NCBI RefSeq assembly: GCF_963576675.1
Contig: NC_088916.1
Coordinates: 26,945,501 to 27,009,500 of the forward strand
Source: Euphorbia lathyris
Lineage: Eukaryota > Streptophyta > Magnoliopsida > Malpighiales > Euphorbiaceae
Reading direction: 5' to 3'
DNA length: 64,000 bases
The notes beneath the pieces are model-generated. The model was given only the letters and a program-made list of their open reading frames with translations, made no database searches and had not been told where the DNA came from. The position numbers were made by a program, and so were the translations under genes. Below, in pieces: positions 11,123 through 20,965 of this stretch (the stretch's first letter is position 1; every line of letters starts with the position of its first letter).

Positions 11123-11707
11123 ACCAAACCCAAAGCTAACCAAGTTCAAGTCAACATCAAGAAAAAGAACTAGCAATAGTCTTAGCTTGTAACTTGTGTT
11201 TCTATATATGACATGTTTCTTGTTGGACTGAGTATATATATATATGAAAGCATCCTTATTCATACTATCTTTTATATATATACATGTGATGCTTTATATG
11301 CTGTGTTTATATGCTGACATAATTACTCATTGAACAAATTAAAACTTGTGAACATAAAAATTATACAAGTACTTGGTCACTCAGTAAAACTACTCAGCTC
11401 ACCTTTACTCTGATACCTGAACTTAACTAAGTATTAAAACTGAGTAAATGAAAAACGTTCCAAGTATTAACCTACTTCTGAAGCTGACCTTAGACTCATT
11501 TCAATTAAATCTTAGAAGGTTTAGAATTGAACTAAGTCAGTGGATTCAAGCCTTAGTTTCACTCGATTAGATCTTAGAAGGTTTAGAGTTGAACTAAGTC
11601 AGTAGATCCAACCCTTATGGGGGAGTATTTTCAAAAGAATAGAACAAGGTCAACTATCATGGGGGAGCTCAACACTGAGTTCCTTACTAAATACTTTTGC
11701 CAACATC

Positions 11708-11721
11708 AAAATGGGAGAGTT
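11708..11721 (+). promoter_or_regulatory. Polypurine tract of SIRE-like element
   Basis: AAAATGGGAGAGTT lies just before the LTR start TGTTGAAAC. The same motif occurs at 19289-19302. Confidence 0.65.
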
Positions 11722-13015
11722 TGTTGAAACACCTTTCCACATGATTTTGATTTGACAAAATTATTTAAGTTAATCTCATGATCAAACAATTAAATTTAAG
11801 TGCTTTGATTTAATTGTACTAATGTGTTTGTTCAATGTTGAGTAAGTTAAGTAATAAAGAACAGGAATTGAACATCTATAAGAGAAAGCCAAAAGTCAGC
11901 AGACGCAATCACACAGCAGAAGCTGAGTAAGAATGCAACTCAGCTTCAAGAAAAGAAATGTCATCTTCAGAAAAGCTTGAAGGCGAAACCGCTACGTCAA
12001 GCTGAGTGGTCATCAGGTCAGCGTTAATGATCCGTCAACTTGGAAGACAATGTCTGAGCAAAATTCAGAAGAATCAGAAATCTGTCGGAAGGACCTTTTC
12101 GAGAAGCATGGACCATTTGAAAAATTACTAGAAGACAAACCTGGCTACTGTCAAGAACAGAAGACAGGATTGGCCTGCAGCCCTGTAAGTTGACCAAGTG
12201 ATGACAAAAGGAGACCATTTCCCCACAACGGCTATGTCGGGATTCAAATCATTGGCGCCCCAAAGATCACTATAAAAGGGCCAATTCATCACTTGGATTA
12301 TACACAAGACAGACAAGCAAATCTTTATCAAGTCAATTCACTTGCAAAATCCAAAACAGAAGCTGTCTGAAAAGAAAAAGCAAGCTCTTACACCAACTCC
12401 TATTTTTGTGTAAAAGTCTAGAGTGATTTTATTCATTTAAAGTGTTCTTCACTTAGTGAGAACAAATCTTGTATCATTTGTAAAAGGTTAGTGAAGCTCA
12501 GTACTCGGTTATAGTATTCAATGGTAGATAGGATTGAGTAGATGAATAGAGGATGGTACTCTTGCATACTCAGTTGCTATTGTAAAAGGTTTGTGCTCTA
12601 CCTTTAAAGAGCTCAGTAGAGGATTGAAAAAGCTCGGAAGGATTCTGGGGACTAGACGTACGCGGAGAGGCCGAACCAGGATAAGTCTGCTGAGTAACTT
12701 CTAACCTTTTCTCTTGATATATATATGTATGTGTTTCTTGCTTAACATTGCTCAGTCAATTAATCTGTACACACTGAAGCTGAGTAATCTGAGTGCTGAG
12801 TTGGAAACCGATTTAAGTGTTGCTTCCCAACTCATATCTGAAACATCTCTAGTTAGTAAATTGACTAAAGCTATCTCAAAACATACTCAGCAGTGCTGAC
12901 CTAGAAACTGAGTAAAGGTATTAAAATTAAACTCAGTCAGTCTTTAAAGAGAAAAAGTTTAATTAGTTCCTAACCCCCCTTGGAACTAATACTATCACGT
13001 TACACAAGACCAACA
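11722..13015 (+). repeat. 3' LTR of SIRE-like element
   Basis: The 1294-bp LTR begins TGTTGAAACACC and ends AAGACCAACA. Its 3' half is homologous to 13016-13744 and to 19303-20018, including GCTCGGAAGGATTCTGGGGA and the CGAACCAGGATAA block. A TATA box is at 12271. Confidence 0.82.
12271..12278 (+). promoter_or_regulatory. LTR TATA box (SIRE-like)
   Basis: TATAAAAG follows GATCAC and leads into GGGCCAATTC. The site is about 745 bp before the LTR end. Confidence 0.5.
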
Positions 13016-13744
13016 TTCACCAAGTCGAACCGCTGAGCAAATTCTCACTTGAAGTTTCTGTGCAAAAAGTAAAGCAAATCTTACACCAATTCCAATCTTT
13101 GTGTAAACGTTTAAACTAGATCTTACGAGTGTTCTTTGTTAATAGAACAAAATTATCAATTCTTAAATTGTGAGGAGACTCTGAGTTGCTGAGTAGTTAG
13201 CATTCAGAGGTAGCTAGTGCTGAGTGTATGTAGATATAGAGGAAGGTACGCTGTAACTACTCTTGGTACTGAGTATAGGATTGTAGAGGAAGGTACTTTG
13301 TAAATCTATTGTAAGAGGTTTGTGCTCTACCTAAAAGAGCTCAGTAGTGGATTAAAGCTCGGAAGGATTCTGGGGACTGGATGTAGGCAGGAGGTCGAAC
13401 CAGGATAAATCAGCTGAGTAACATTCTCTAACCCTCAACTCCTTATATGCTTGCTTTACATTGTGCCTAGTAAAACACTTAACTAAATTAACGCTGAGGT
13501 GTGCTTATTGGTGATGAGGTCAGGAATAGACTCCCCAGTGCTATCTCCTGACTCAAATGTAGAAGCAGCCTTAGTCTTTGATTAACTAAAGTTGCCTCTG
13601 ACCTCACTCAATATCAAGTGCTAAGTATTAAAAGGAAAATCTTAAGTGATATAAAAGCTAAGTCAGCCTTTAAAGGATAATTTTTTTTAAATAGTTCCTT
13701 ATCCCCCCCTTAGGAACTAATCCTTATATCACAAAGGACCAACA
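13016..13744 (+). repeat. Partial SIRE-like LTR adjoining the first
   Basis: This is a second, diverged copy of the 3' part of the same LTR family, ending AAGGACCAACA. It directly follows the complete LTR. The simplest reading is that one SIRE-like element inserted into the LTR of an older relative, whose 5' part is left of the window. The sequence then passes straight into LINE coding sequence at 13745. Confidence 0.75.
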
Positions 13745-15130
13745 CTATATGGAGGGCTTACAACCTTATTGTCGGATGCGGAGCAAGCCGAACGGTTACA
13801 CAGGGTTCGAGTCAGTAGGAGAGCCCCGTTGATTTCTAGCCTATTATTTACAGATGATTCTTTCTTATTTTTTCAGGCAAGCATTGAGGAAGGAAAAAAG
13901 CTTAAAGGTCTATTGGTGACATATGAGTAGTCATCGGGACATGCGATTAATTTTACCAAATCAAGGATCCTATTCAGTAGCAATGTTCACCCGCTTCTAG
14001 CTGAAGCAAATCCCAATATTATTGGCGTACATGCCCTATTTAATACCGATAGATACATTGGCCTTCCATCTCTTGTGCGAAGGAAAAAATGCCATATTTT
14101 CACATTTTCGAGATTGACTTTGGAAGAAATTACAACTTTGGCGTGGTAGACCATTGTCGAAGGCTGGTAGAGCAGTGCTAGGGTTAGGCAATTCCAATCT
14201 ATTTCATGAGTGTGTTCCTTTTACCCGTGTCAATAGCGGAAGAGCTTTAGAGGATGCTGAATTTGTTCTGGTGGGAGAATAGTAGAATGATCAGACATGG
14301 AATTAACTGGATGTTGTGGGAGAAGCTGAGTATTGTGCATGAATGGGGTGGGCTGAATTTTAGAAACTTCACTGCCTTCAATCTAGCGATGTTGGGTAAG
14401 CAGGGATGGCAGCTCTCGTCATCTTCAGATTCTCTTATTGGCAATGTCTTCAAAGCTAAGGGATTTTATGACTTCTAGGTTGGGTTCTTCGCCTAGCTAT
14501 ATTTGGAGGAGTATCTGGAATTCTTAACTTACACTTCATCGTGGATATTCCTGGAAGGTTAGTAATGGAAAATCTATTCGGGCGTGGTAGGACCCATGGG
14601 TAAGAGATAAACAGCTTCGATGGATTTCCTCCCCGACTACTCTGTGTCTCGAAAACCTTAAGGTTAGTGATCCCTTCATTCCTAATTCATTTGATTGAAA
14701 TATTGAGTTACCTCACGAACTTTTCTCGCAACAAGAGTTTAATGCTATATGTAAAACACCAGTGCGATGGTCTGACTCTACCGATCTTATGATTTGGGAT
14801 TATTCTAATAATGGGTGCTACACGGGAAAAATGTCTATCGTCTGGCCACTGATGAATTAGAGGATAGTTTGCATATATGGGCTGAGGGTGATTGGCACAT
14901 GATTTGGAAGGCGGAGGTTCCATTCAGGGTTCGGTTCTTTTGTTGTCAATTGGCACGTGAGTGTCTACCTACTCGAGAGAAATTGAGGGGCCGCGAGATC
15001 GATATTGAAAATCGTTGTGTGATGTGTTTGGGGATATCGAAGACCTATGGAATTTATTTATTTTATGTCCTCAAGTTGTGGATATTTTGCGAAAGGCAGG
15101 TCTGGCAGATTCTGTCCGAACGACATCAGT
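13745..15130 (+). pseudogene. LINE ORF2, reverse transcriptase end and zinc-binding region
   Basis: Translation begins within the RT palm. The catalytic FTDD motif (variant of FADD) is at 13847-13858. The conserved FWW block of plant LINEs is near 14265, followed by the W-GGLNFRN and LAMLGKQGW segments (14346-14410). The RVT-associated zinc-binding region, with CLPTREKL and a Cys-x-x-Cys, is at about 14930-15030. Frames change repeatedly and in-frame stops are frequent, so this is a dead copy of the replicase that copies LINE RNA at a nicked target site. Confidence 0.75.
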
Positions 15131-15421
15131 AGAAGCTCAGAATTTTGATGAATTTTTTTAGGTTCAGCTTATCAGGGAGTCCAGAACATCTTGCTAAGGG
15201 GATGGTTGTGCTTTGGAGTTGGTGGAGGGCTCATAATACTGTATTATGGCAGCACACGACTCAGACGACATACGAGATCGTGTACAAGGCTACTCGGTGT
15301 ATGGCGGACTAGCGGTATATGCGCTTGAAACAACGCCAAGACGACAGTCGAGATTGGGACGAGGCAATTATGTTCCTGGTTGTAAGTCGATTTGGCATCC
15401 TCCTCCAATCGATAACCTCTC

Positions 15422-15883
15422 ATGCTGCACAAATGTGGCATTATTCGCCGAGCTAGGGCGACGAGATTGAGTGCAGCAATACGAGACTCAGACGGTCGGT
15501 TTATCGCAGGCAGAACGATGGCGTTAGATGGACTGATGGAGGTACGGGAAGGCGAGGCGCTGGCACTACTACATGCTATGTGTTGGGCAGTTGAGCGGAG
15601 GTTTACACGAGTAGTCTTCAAAACCAACTCTAAAGTTGTTTGTTATGCGATTGGCAGTGCAAAGGCTGATTGTTCGGAGTTCGGTGACATTATCGGCAGA
15701 TGCAAGCTCTTGGTCCATATTAATAACGGATTCTCGGTCCGTTTCCTGACAAGGCAAGGAAATGGTCTGGCATATGCATTAGCTCGGTCGGTTCAAACTT
15801 ATGCTAAACTTAGATTTTATGATGTTTTTCTGAGTTTTCTCGCTTTATCATTGTTAAACTCTTGGAATATTGCAATTTATTAA
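15422..15883 (+). pseudogene. LINE RNase H domain (degraded)
   Basis: The RNase H of plant LINEs degrades the RNA strand of the RNA-DNA hybrid. The visible motifs are IRDSDGRFI, the glutamate in REGEALALL, and VVFKTNSKVV, where the family normally has an Asp in place of Asn. The first catalytic Asp is in a different frame upstream. The ORF runs on beyond the domain to 15883, just before the poly(A). Confidence 0.7.
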
Positions 15884-15907
15884 TGAAGGTTTTGTTAAAA
15901 AAAAAAA

Positions 15908-17160
15908 TAGAAGATACTGAGATTAAATTATAACATTAAAATAAGAAATTTAGGAAAAGACTAAGAGAATGAATTGAAAGAAACAAATTGAGAATCAATA
16001 TACATTTGCCACATCATTTTTTTTTTAATGTTTACGTGACCCCTTCTTACAAATTCTAACTATAATAGATTAATTAAGGTAGAACATGAGTGGTAGTGGT
16101 TTAAATTAGATTGTTAGCATTAAAAGGGACATATATACTTGGCATTAGAAGATAAAACATTAATTAAAAGAGGACAATAACATCAAAATCAATTTAAACT
16201 CGAAGATCAGCAGATTTTGAATTTAGTTTTTCAAAATTGTCGGTGCTGAGAACTTTTTGTATTAAAATATACTACTATAAGGCATTGTTGAACGGGTCAG
16301 ATAAAAACCATTAAATTAGTAGTTATTATAATGTTATGAATAAAAAGGAAAAGAAGCTCTAATTTGTTGAACATGGAACGTTTATGTAATCTATAATTTT
16401 ATAGGCGCCGACTTATTTAATCTTAGCTGAGAAAGCTCATATGATCTCTTCCATCCCAAGCAAAATATTTGTCGGCAGCTACTCTATAAAATATGTATCT
16501 GTTTAAGGAATTCCAGAATATACTTTAATAAGTGATTTTATGATTCTTTAAAAAAAAAAAAAAGAAAGTGATTTTATGATCATTCATCTATTAAAGTTGG
16601 TGCATTAATAGATCGTATTTTAGGTAAGCTACATAATCTCCAAAATACTTCTAAGAATAAGATAGTAGTAAGTACCTATATGGGTTAGATGACCAATTTA
16701 CATTATGAAATTTGTGCTTAATTAATGTTTGTCTACATGGTTAATCTACTGTAAAATGAAGCTTTCTTTTTCTTTTTCTTTCGGTTTGTAAACACTCGAT
16801 ACGTTGGACGTGTTACCCTTGCAAAAGGCGAGTCGCCTTGGAAGCATGCGTAACTAAAACTTAAGCTCAATAAAATTTGGGGTGCAATATGGATTGAAAA
16901 TTAATTTCGCTTGATAAGGACTTTTACCACATCATTATGGCCAATGAATATGCTTTGACTAGCCCTTAAACCCGGAATCATGAGATCTTCTGTTTGATCT
17001 CCTGGCTTTGATCCCAGGAATTGTAAATCTACCTCGACGCAAGACTGGGTGAGATTCTATAATCTCCGGTGGAAATTTTGAGATCGAAGAACCATTACAG
17101 ACATTACTGGTATCGTTGAATTATCAGTGTAGATTGAGGAACCAATAATATAAATTACCC
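15908..17160 (+). other. AT-rich non-coding stretch
   Basis: No coding region is recognised here. The stretch starts with the LINE's 3' flank and contains a very small poly(A) insertion with target duplication (16530-16580). It ends where the truncated SIRE-like copy begins. Bases 16900-17160 are less AT-rich, but I recognise nothing there. Confidence 0.6.
16530..16580 (+). repeat. Poly(A) micro-insertion flanked by 15-bp direct repeats
   Basis: AAGTGATTTTATGAT occurs at 16530-16544 and again at 16566-16580. It flanks 21 bp that is almost pure A after TCTTT. This is the pattern of a LINE-mediated insertion truncated to its tail. Confidence 0.6.
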
Positions 17161-18542
17161 TTCATTTTTAAATCACCTCTTGCTGAGCCCAAAAAGAGGT
17201 GTAAAAAGAAGCACACAAAGCTTCAAGTCAGCTTTGTTGAACCTAACACTTCTGACTCAGACTCTGAAGTGGACCCAAACTCACTTGATCTTACCTTTCC
17301 CACTTTTACCTCTTCAGAACCTCTGGCACCTGAGTCAACAACAGAAAATCAAGCCTTTGTTCCCACTTCTGGGAAACAAGCCACAACTGAAGCCAACAAG
17401 GGCCAAACCTCCGAAATTCCAGCCTCTGCTCAAGATCCTCAAATTACATCTGAGCATGCCTTTGAACAAACTTCTGAGCATACTGAAGATCAAGATTCTG
17501 GATTGGATACAACTCCTCTTATTCCTCCACGTTCCCCATCAAATCCACCAAAACAAAACAAGGCACCTGCCTCTGAACCCATCCAACCTCAGCCATCTAC
17601 AGATGAAAACCAGTAACATCCTCCATCTTCCACATTTACACATGCTACTGCTGAAGGCCAACAGCTTCTGAAAGCTGCCTATGATCTTATCACTGATATG
17701 GCTAAGTCTAAAGCCTCTACTTCCACCTCTACGCCCTCTGCCGAGTCAAATACTCTGACTGAGACCATGCAGCTGTTGATTGGGCTTAACAACATAAAAA
17801 CACTCCTAAACACTATCACTGTTTTAGTCTCCGAGCAAGATAACCATGCCTTTACTGAAAGAATGGCGACACTCCAACTCTTGATGATCCAGCACATGGA
17901 TCTTCTAGACGCCAAAATTCAGGTTCTTCCTCAGAATTTGCCATCTCCTGAACAACTCTCCTCATGCTTTGCCATCAAATTCAAGCAGATGAATACTGAG
18001 ATCAATAAGATCCAACAGTCTACTGAGACAACTTCATCCCCTGTTGTTGATCAAATTGCTGAATCCATCCATCTTCTGAACATCAACGGAACGACAATGG
18101 AAACATTGACAAGAAGCCCTCAACAATCTTACAACAGAATAATGACACTTTTCATCAAGTTCAGACTCTGTACAATCAAAATCGTATACTAGATCATGCG
18201 CTGCTCAATATCCATCAAAAGTATATGTCTGCTCTTGCTGAGTGCGTTGTCTGGCACACCAAAGCCCTTAAATTCGTCATCACTTGCATGAGCAATTCTG
18301 GGGGTGTCCCCCCATCTCAACATCAAAATGGCCAACTATTGTTTGTTGGATTAAACACCAGCACTAAGAAGTTAACGGAGTACACAACACAACTTAACTC
18401 CAGACATGTTGGCAATCACTCATCCCCTCTAGGCTCCTTCCCCATCATTGATGATGGCAAAAAGGGGGAGAAAGCAAAAGCCTCTAAGGGTGAACACAAT
18501 ACTAAATCAGAGAAGACTCAACTTCTAGACAAGCCTCTGTGA
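17161..18542 (+). pseudogene. Env-like ORF of second SIRE-like copy, broken
   Basis: This is homologous to the C-terminal half of the 7988-11122 ORF: a Ser/Thr/Pro/Gln-rich part followed by the helical block (MATLQLLMIQHMDLLDAKIQ). Frame 1 is open to a TAA ending at 17616, resumes to 18192, then shifts to another frame for 18225-18542. That gives one nonsense change and at least one frameshift. Confidence 0.65.
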
Positions 18543-19302
18543 CTTCTTCTCAGCAACACCAAACTCAACAGCAATCATCCAAGTCAAAGCCAAAGTCCAA
18601 CCCAGTCAGAGCCAATATCAAACATTAGGTAGTGTCTAGTTTTGTTTATGATTGCTTAGAATATTGTGCTTATATACTATTAAGTCTTATCTCTGCTGTT
18701 TGTTATTTTGTTTATGCTGAATTGTTAATATACTTCTATCTTTCCAATATTGCTTCTATGTCTATTGATTAACTGTTTTATCCTCTAATCTTAATTCTTA
18801 AACTCTGGACCCATTATGCTAAATCATGAGCTATTGAATTAACATCAAACAACACGTGAACTAAAACAAATCACAGATAAATATGTCAAGTATGATCATC
18901 TGAGCTTTGAACTAAACTCCGAACATTCAATCACATTAAGCTTCCGAGAATCATTCATACATAAGGCTCTGACACAGACTCTTATACATGAATCAATTCA
19001 CAAATGTTAAACAACAAGACTATGAACAATGTTTGGACCTATGTTCTGTTTAACGTAGATTATATCTAAGTATCAGCAACTGCCTTTGACATATCTTAGC
19101 TCTAATCAAACATGCTTCTGACTTTGAATGTAATTCTTACAATTGAACTCTAACGACTATATTTTGTCTAAGTAAAATTGTTTTTCAGAATCTCAGCCCT
19201 TATGGGGGAGAATCTAGAAGCCGAGTAAGTTCAACAATTATGGGGGAGCTTATCATTGTGTTCCAATATTTATATTTTTGCCAACATCAAAATGGGGGAG
19301 TT
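18543..19302 (+). other. SIRE-like 3' spacer with PPT
   Basis: AT-rich spacer comparable to 11123-11721. It includes paired ATGGGGGAG motifs (about 19203 and 19239) and ends in the PPT AAAATGGGGGAGTT at 19289-19302. Confidence 0.6.
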
Positions 19303-20018
19303 TGTTGAAACCCAATTTCCATATTAATTTTGATTATGACAAAAATATTAAATTAAATTAATATCTCCATAATTAGTAACACATTAAAATTAAATATTGA
19401 TTTATTTATAGTAATGTGTTTGTTGAAGTGTTTGATAATATAAGCTTTAGTTCAAAGAAATTAAATTGGGCTTTAAGCCTTAAAACCAAGCACAACAAAG
19501 AAAAGCAAGAACTGTTACACACACTTTCATATTCTTTTGTGTAATCTCTTCTTTAAGTTCCTTCAAGTGTTCTTAGTTTAGAACAAAAATTATCAATCTT
19601 TTAGATTAGTTCGGAAGCTCTGTTTGTTCAGTATTTAGCAAATAGAGTTAGATAGTTCGAAGTGTAGGATTATAGAAGAAGGTACTCTATAATTGCTCAA
19701 CAACTATTGTAAGCGTTTGTGCTCTATCAGAAAGAGCTTAGTAGTGAATTAAAGCTCGAAAGATGAATTCCGGGGACTGGATGTAAGCAGGAGGCCGAAC
19801 CAGGATAAATCTGCTGAGTATCATTTTCTAACTCTTACTCCTTATAACTGATTGCTTTTAATTCGAAACCATTAACTAAAGTTGCCTCTAAACCTTAATA
19901 TTTGCACTTTAAGTCGTGCTATTGTGCTGTGAGAAATGTTTTATACTTGGCAAAAAATTTAATCTTAAATAGTTCCATTACCCTCCCCTTTGGAAATAAT
20001 TCTCACATAACTAAGGCA
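19303..20018 (+). repeat. Shortened SIRE-like LTR
   Basis: It begins TGTTGAAACCC and is homologous to 11722-13015, but it is only about 716 bp. The central part with the TATA box is missing. The terminal ACCAACA is not intact (AAGGCAC instead), so the exact end is uncertain by a few bases. Confidence 0.65.
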
Positions 20019-20290
20019 CGATAAACCATGACTCTTTCCTACGACTCTGTTCTGGATAGCCATAAAAGCTCGTTAAGCTCCAAGATTGAATATTAGGAAT
20101 AGTAACTTGAGCATTGATATAATTACAAGAAGAGGATAAGATATCCATTATGATATTACTACGCCAAAGCAAAGCAATTCCTCCACCATGTCCCCTACCA
20201 TCAACCACGTGAAGATTTTCAAATCCCAATTTCTTACACACAATCAAAACTTTATCCTTATTAATCATAGCTTCCATTAGAAATATAATT
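20019..20290 (-). pseudogene. LINE ORF2 endonuclease, second segment
   Basis: This is part of the AP-endonuclease-like domain that nicks target DNA. It shows the FLMEAM segment (the E of the usual FLMET), GFENLHVVDGRGHGGGIALLW and FYGYPEQSRRKESW. It continues the 25613-25530 segment across the copia insertion and stops at the LTR junction. Confidence 0.75.
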
Positions 20291-20295
20291 AAAGG

Positions 20296-20914
20296 TGTTG
20301 AACTACGCTTCGAACGATCAATCAACCACACAGAGAAACAAAGTACACAAAGATCACAGATTGGATCTTGAAACAACAATCAAAAGAATACACACAGAAT
20401 TTACCCTGGTTCGGCTTAACTGCCTACATCCAGCAACTTCACTAATCAATGGAGATTACAACAACATTGAAACAGTTTCTCCTTTTCCAGAAACTCTCGT
20501 GTTTTCCCAATCCCCAATTCAGATTATCACAGTGTACACTTATGACTTAGTCTAAGAATCTCTCGTATGAAACTACTTCCCAACCCAGACCTTTTATAGC
20601 CTTTACAAAGTTGTGAAAATACCCAAAATATCCTTACTCAAAATGTACTAACTCAGCAAGACCTACTGACCAGTGGTAACACAGCAAGACCATGTTGACC
20701 TGTATTATCACCTCAGTACCATGCTGACCACAGCCATGCTGACTTGATAACTCAGCATTCCGACTTCTTGATTTTACTCTTGCTGACGGGTTGACTTACA
20801 ATTATGCTGACTTGATTACCCAGCATCATTCTTGTAATAGAAAACAACAACGACTTACAATGCTGACTTGTTGACTCAGCATCATCAGCAAGTGATAGAA
20901 AACAACGACTTACA
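20296..20914 (-). repeat. 3' LTR of copia element
   Basis: In + orientation it starts TGTTGAACTACG and ends CGACTTACA. It is 53 bp longer than its partner because of an internal duplication near 20800-20905 (TGCTGACTTG and GAAAACAACGACTTACA appear twice). The TATA box (minus TATAAAAG) is at 20591-20598. Many TGCTGAC/GTTGACT motifs lie at 20640-20910. Confidence 0.9.
20591..20598 (-). promoter_or_regulatory. TATA box in copia 3' LTR
   Basis: TATAAAAG on the minus strand. The equivalent in the 5' LTR is at 25254-25261. Confidence 0.55.
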
Positions 20915-20929
20915 ATCTCCACCTTGTCT
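20915..20929 (-). promoter_or_regulatory. Polypurine tract of copia element
   Basis: On the minus strand the purine-rich run AAGGTGGAGAT lies directly before the LTR start TGTAAGTCG. Confidence 0.65.
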
Positions 20930-20965
20930 TTCTATTCACTCCATCAACTAGTGAAGAAAATACAC

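Larger units (their letters stand above)
7421..11721 (+). mobile_element. SIRE-like copia element, internal 3' region
   Basis: The element is assigned to the SIRE/Maximus-like Ty1/copia group. The reasons are its PPT and LTR start (AAAATGGGAGAGTT then TGTTGAAAC), the nearby ATTTTGATTTGACAAA segment, and a long downstream ORF with the features of an env-like reading frame. Gag-pol would lie left of the family B insertion, outside the window. Bases 7421-7987 are a non-coding leader with its own TATA box, and 11123-11707 are AT-rich spacer. Confidence 0.6.
13745..15907 (+). mobile_element. L1-type LINE, 3' half, interrupted on its left
   Basis: This is the 3' half of a plant L1 LINE: the end of the reverse transcriptase, the connecting region, a zinc-finger-like RVT-associated domain, RNase H, and a poly(A) tail at 15897-15907. 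The 5' half was separated by the SIRE-like insertion and is outside the window. Several frames and stops are needed to follow the protein. Confidence 0.82.
17161..20018 (+). mobile_element. Second SIRE-like copy, 5' truncated
   Basis: The copy begins inside the charged region of the env-like ORF and continues through spacer, PPT and a shortened 3' LTR. It has the same order as 9000-13015. It ends against a minus-strand LINE endonuclease segment. Confidence 0.7.

Noticed and set aside
16900..17160. Less AT-rich segment that might be an exon fragment
   Set aside because: Stops occur in every frame at short intervals and no domain could be recognised.
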